Positions 60,987 to 64,000 of a stretch of DNA of 64,000 bases are shown here, piece by piece (the first letter of the stretch is position 1; every line of letters begins with the position of its first letter). The stretch covers positions 1-64,000 of the forward strand of contig JAFXAD010000015.1 in the NCBI GenBank assembly GCA_017522065.1. The letters are read 5' to 3'. Both the position numbers and the translations under genes were made by a program. The notes below the pieces were generated by a model. It saw only the letters and a list, made by a program, of their open reading frames with translations, searched no databases and was not told the origin of the DNA. The DNA comes from Bacteroidales bacterium. Its GTDB lineage: Bacteria; Bacteroidota; Bacteroidia; Bacteroidales; P3.

Positions 60987-61748
60987 TCAGAATGCGAGGG
61001 CGATGCCCATGAAGTCTTCGGCCTTGAGAGATGCGCCGCCGATGAGGCCGCCGTCGACATCAGGGTTGGCGAAGAGTTCCTTGGCGTTTGAGGGCTTGCA
61101 GCTGCCGCCATAGAGGATGCTGGTTTCGTCGGCAACGGCTTTGCCGTATTTCTCGGCAATAAGGCCACGGATGAAGGCGTGGATTTCCTGAGCCTGCTGG
61201 GGAGTGGCGGTCTTGCCGGTGCCGATGGCCCATACGGGTTCGTAGGCAATGACGACCTGTCCGAACTGTTCGGCCGAGAGGTGGAAGAGGCCGTCGGTGA
61301 TTTGGCGGCGTACGACGTCGAACTGTTTGCCAGCTTCGCGTTCTTCGAGCACTTCGCCGCAGCAGACGATGGGTCGGATGTCGTTTTTGAGCAGTTGGTC
61401 TACTTTGCGAGCCACGATAGCGTCGGTTTCGCCGTAGTAGGCGCGTCGTTCGCTGTGACCGACGATGCAGTAGTCGACTTCGAGCGAGCGGAGCATTTCG
61501 GCGCTGACTTCGCCGGTGTAGGCACCTTTGTCGTTCTCGTTGACGTTCTGAGCGCCGACGGCGAAATAGGAGTCGTCGCTATATTCGGAACACATTTCGA
61601 GATAGGGGAATGGGGGACAGAGTATCATCAGAGTGTTTTCGGGGAGTTCCTTATCCTCGAGAGCGGTCATGATGTTGTCAATCAGTTCTTCGGCTTCCTC
61701 GAAGTTTTTGTTCATCTTCCAGTTGCCGGCTACAATGTTTTTTCTCAT
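60987..61748 (-). CDS. tpiA: Triosephosphate isomerase
   Basis: Interconverts dihydroxyacetone phosphate and glyceraldehyde-3-phosphate. The 253-residue protein has NWKMNKN (Lys13-type), GHSERR (catalytic His), [14 protein letters not shown] (catalytic Glu) and [10 protein letters not shown], with the late GGLIGGASL. The length is normal. It lies between two telomere-like spacers, each about 60 bases. Confidence 0.97.
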   Translation of the reverse strand: MRKNIVAGNWKMNKNFEEAEELIDNIMTALEDKELPENTLMILCPPFPYLEMCSEYSDDSYFAVGAQNVNENDKGAYTGEVSAEMLRSLEVDYCIVGHSERRAYYGETDAIVARKVDQLLKNDIRPIVCCGEVLEEREAGKQFDVVRRQITDGLFHLSAEQFGQVVIAYEPVWAIGTGKTATPQQAQEIHAFIRGLIAEKYGKAVADETSILYGGSCKPSNAKELFANPDVDGGLIGGASLKAEDFMGIALAF

Positions 61749-61754
61749 ATTGAA

Positions 61755-61800
61755 ATGGGTTTTAGGGTTTTAGGGTTTTAATGGGTTTTAATGGGTTTGT
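61755..61800 (-). repeat. Telomere-like spacer, transpeptidase side
   Basis: ATGGGTTTTAGGGTTTTAGG and repeated AATGGGTTTT units, then GGGTTTGTTGTTATTAGTCTT at the transpeptidase stop. It is nearly the same as the left part of the 59539 gap. Confidence 0.7.
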
Positions 61801-61805
61801 TGTTA

Positions 61806-62396
61806 TTAGTCTTTGCTGACGTATACTTTCATTCCGACGAAGGCGTAGTTTTCGGTGAGGTGGATGATGTCTTCGTCGCGCAATCGGATGCAGCCTTCGC
61901 TGGCGCGTCCGGGAATGCTGTAGTGGTTGCCTGTGCTGCCGTGGATGCCGATACCGGTCCATTCGAAATCGCCGGCGAGACGGAGGAACCATTTGCCGTA
62001 GGCGGGCATATTGCCGCGTCCGTCGCCGAAGTCGTGTTTCCAGTTGGAGGCTTCATTTATCTCGCTGATGACGAAGTGCTTTTCGTCGTGGCATTCAGGC
62101 GTCCGGAAGTCACCGCGTTTCTGTTTGTCGCCGTTGTTGGCACCGAGGCATACGGGGTAGGCTGCAATGAGAGTAACGCCGGTGCAGCGTGTTTCGTATA
62201 CGTAGAGTGTTCTATTTTGTTTAGAGATGTCGATGAAGAGGTTGTTCTGGTTGTAGACATAGGCATAGACAGTGCGGTCGAAGACGGGGGTCTGCTTGCG
62301 CCCGATGCTGTCGAGGATGTTGGCAGAGGCGCCGTTGCAGAGAGCGGAAGCGGCAACGAAGAGAAGAGGCAATATGAGTCTATGCTGCAAAATCAT
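61806..62396 (-). CDS. L,D-transpeptidase (YkuD-type), periplasmic
   Basis: A 196-residue protein with a signal peptide (LILPLLFVAASALCNGASA). A catalytic YkuD domain follows: IDISKQNRTLYVYE, GDFRTPECHD, then HGSTGNH and the catalytic motif SEGCIRL, with Cys as nucleophile. It cross-links peptidoglycan or attaches proteins to it. The last 16 residues (NYAFVGMKVYVSKD region) are the part that is partly duplicated at 59587. It is 54 bases downstream of the thioredoxin-like gene on the minus strand. Confidence 0.9.
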   Translation of the reverse strand: MILQHRLILPLLFVAASALCNGASANILDSIGRKQTPVFDRTVYAYVYNQNNLFIDISKQNRTLYVYETRCTGVTLIAAYPVCLGANNGDKQKRGDFRTPECHDEKHFVISEINEASNWKHDFGDGRGNMPAYGKWFLRLAGDFEWTGIGIHGSTGNHYSIPGRASEGCIRLRDEDIIHLTENYAFVGMKVYVSKD

Positions 62397-62449
62397 TTGA
62401 AAGTTCGTGCGAAAACGAAGACAAAAAAGGTTTTTGAGTTGTTTAGGAA

Positions 62450-63943
62450 TTACTTAGAGCGACGGATGCCTTCGAGTTGCCAGCGCGATGGTGGGCGGTT
62501 AGCCTGTTCAGGGTGGCTCTTTTCGTATTGCTCGATGAAGGGCAGTACGGATTTGGTGGGAAGGGTCTTGTTCATGATGATCTGACGGTCGGCGTTGAGG
62601 ATAATCATAGTCGGAGCGCCGTGTACGTTGTATGCCTCCTGGTAGTCGATGTTGACATTAGAGCCGCCGACGTTGACGAAGGGTAGCTGATGTTTGTGTA
62701 CGTAGTCCTTCCATTTTTTGACGTCGCTTTCGTAGCCGACGGCATAGACTTCGAAAATCTTGTTGCCGGCAGCCGAGAGCGAGTCGTAGAGAATCTTGAG
62801 TTCGGCGGTCTGTTTCTTGCAGTGGTTGCAGTCGGGGTCCCAGAACCATAGCATGACGTACTTCTGAGGGAAGGCGTGCGAAGATATCCAGTCGGAGGGA
62901 TTGGCCGACTGGTTGGTATCGGCCATGAGCAGTTCCTGTCCCATGGCGCCGATGAGGGATTGGCTGAGGAATTCGACGGTCTGTCGTTTGTTGTATACTT
63001 CAGCCTGCGAAGCCCATGTGCATTTGCCTGTGAGGTAGTAGTCGCGGACGAGGTTGACGAAAACCTGGTCCCAACCAATGTTCTTGGTGCTGCGCTCGTA
63101 GCGCGGAGTGATGAAGTCGAGGAAATAGCGCAACATGGTACTGTCGTTGACGACGCGGTCGAGAATGTTGTGTGCGTAGTGCGTAATAGTGTCTGCGTCA
63201 AGATAGTAGAGTATGTTGAAGAAGTAGAGGTTCATCTTGTCGAACAGCTGTGGCGTGTAGATGAGCGAGTGGTCGCTGAGGTCGACACTGTCCCAATAGT
63301 GAGTGCGATAGTAACGAGCCTGCCAGTCGCGCAGGTTGGTGTCGCTTGAGCCTTCGGGGATGCGGTCTGGGACATGGATGTTGCCGAACATGTTGATGAG
63401 TTGGGTGAAGCGGTATTTGGCGTTAGTCTTCATGTAGTCCTGTTCGAACTGAGTCATCTCGTCGTTGAGGGCATTCATATCCTTCTGAGCCTGTGCTTTT
63501 TTTGCGGGGTCTTTTTTGTCGGCATTGATAGCTTTGGAGCGGTTGTGGGCCCAGTCGAGCTTGGCCATGTAGGAGAACATGAGAGAGTTGGCTTGCGAGC
63601 CTTTGACCTTCATGCCTTCGTTAGAATGCTTGTCGTCGAAGGCAATGCTGAACGAGCGGCTGTCGTCGACCATAAAGTCGAAGAGTTTGGCCTTTTTGCT
63701 GTCGAGGAGGGTATAGACGCCGGTGTCGAGATTTTTCTTGCCGGCAAAGGTGATTTTGTTTTTCTGGGCCTGAGCCGAGTCGATGGTAATGAAAGAGTCG
63801 CGGAAATGCTGTCCGATATAGTATTTGCCATCGGAGAGAGAGGGCGACGAGAAGTCGATTTTATAGTTGTTCTGAGCAACCAAAGACGATACCGAAGTAA
63901 GAGTCAGGGTGCATAAGATGCTGAAAAATATTTTTTTATTCAT
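62450..63943 (-). CDS. TlpA/DUF5106-like thioredoxin-fold protein
   Basis: A 497-residue secreted protein. Signal peptide IFFSILCTLTLTSVSSLVA. The N-terminal half looks DUF4369/DUF5106-like (KTNAKYRFTQLINMFGNIHVP...DRIPEG). A C-terminal thioredoxin fold has MLWFWDPDCNHCKKQ (CxxC, Cys-Asn-His-Cys) and VHGAPTMIILNADR with the cis-Pro. It probably handles periplasmic disulfides. A minus-strand -7 box TATCTTTG at 63993-64000 lies just upstream at the window edge. Confidence 0.87.
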   Translation of the reverse strand: MNKKIFFSILCTLTLTSVSSLVAQNNYKIDFSSPSLSDGKYYIGQHFRDSFITIDSAQAQKNKITFAGKKNLDTGVYTLLDSKKAKLFDFMVDDSRSFSIAFDDKHSNEGMKVKGSQANSLMFSYMAKLDWAHNRSKAINADKKDPAKKAQAQKDMNALNDEMTQFEQDYMKTNAKYRFTQLINMFGNIHVPDRIPEGSSDTNLRDWQARYYRTHYWDSVDLSDHSLIYTPQLFDKMNLYFFNILYYLDADTITHYAHNILDRVVNDSTMLRYFLDFITPRYERSTKNIGWDQVFVNLVRDYYLTGKCTWASQAEVYNKRQTVEFLSQSLIGAMGQELLMADTNQSANPSDWISSHAFPQKYVMLWFWDPDCNHCKKQTAELKILYDSLSAAGNKIFEVYAVGYESDVKKWKDYVHKHQLPFVNVGGSNVNIDYQEAYNVHGAPTMIILNADRQIIMNKTLPTKSVLPFIEQYEKSHPEQANRPPSRWQLEGIRRSK

Positions 63944-63992
63944 GATGCTGCTATGTTTGTCCAGTGTCTGAAAACGGCTATGGTGAGCCGGT

Positions 63993-64000
63993 ACAAAGAT
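63993..64000 (-). promoter_or_regulatory. -7 box of the thioredoxin-like gene
   Basis: CAAAGAT at the window edge reads ATCTTTG on the minus strand, the 3' seven bases of a -7 box; the first T would lie just outside. Confidence 0.4.

Overview
The window reads as a chromosomal segment of a Bacteroidales-type bacterium, probably gut- or rumen-associated. The evidence is the Bacteroidetes promoter consensus (-7 box TAnnTTTG, usually followed by CA) before many genes, Met-Lys-rich lipoprotein signals, a Rho factor with a long N-terminal insertion, pyrophosphate-type phosphofructokinase, a TlpA/DUF5106-like protein, and FTCD with fused domains. Species cannot be named from the sequence.

Layout. 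1-564 is non-coding, with a hairpin-rich candidate small RNA. 565-8143 holds housekeeping genes: miaA, CCA-adding enzyme, a MORN-like lipoprotein, meaB, tRNA-Met, hemW, anmK and a membrane-anchored SGNH-like protein. 8300-11906 holds ridA and then bcd-etfB-etfA, an acyl-CoA dehydrogenase with its electron transfer flavoprotein, separated by imperfect inverted repeats. 12045-14229 holds a LiaF-like membrane protein and a DUF4143 AAA ATPase behind a 33-bp tandem repeat.

14508-24815 is the most unusual part: a tightly packed six-gene operon that reads as an undescribed or little-described conflict (defence) or DNA-processing system. The order is NurA-like nuclease, HerA-like ATPase, GHKL/Hsp90-fold ATPase, radical SAM enzyme, a 967-aa protein that looks built from RNA-polymerase alpha-CTD-like repeats plus sigma-region-4-like and HARE-like helix-turn-helix modules, and a DUF2971 protein. 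Gene junctions overlap or are 1-4 bases apart. It is followed by two AlbA_2 (Schlafen-like) regulators and the remnant of a third, each with a related promoter block; the second ends in a 12-bp minisatellite in phase with its stop codon. Similar 36-bp sequences lie at 14258 and 29357 and may bound this accessory island.

29019-34281 holds YdeI-like and GNAT genes (both with odd ends), a solute-binding/permease fusion of an amino-acid ABC importer, a lipoprotein with an in-frame duplicated palindrome, an AlkD-like protein and a MalY/PatB-type lyase. 34291-39393 (minus strand) holds a patatin/outer-membrane protein, punA, a bifunctional-nuclease-like protein, rdgB and a lipoprotein. 39628-47012 holds PPi-PFK, a four-copy 95-bp repeat, an NAD synthetase whose glutaminase domain lacks two catalytic residues, a Pif1-like helicase and ftcD. 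47013-48114 is AT-rich with a small lipoprotein gene and an operator-like array before an XRE-type regulator.

49268-64000 holds a TPR lipoprotein, def, ruvX, a second CAU tRNA, ilvE, gcvH, rho (with a possible leader peptide), a threonine aldolase, a PfkB kinase, a truncated flavodoxin, a histidine kinase, an FtsX-type permease, tpiA, an L,D-transpeptidase and a thioredoxin-like protein. Gaps between minus-strand genes here carry telomere-like AGGGTTTT repeats, and a MITE-like repeat family occurs at three or more places in the window.
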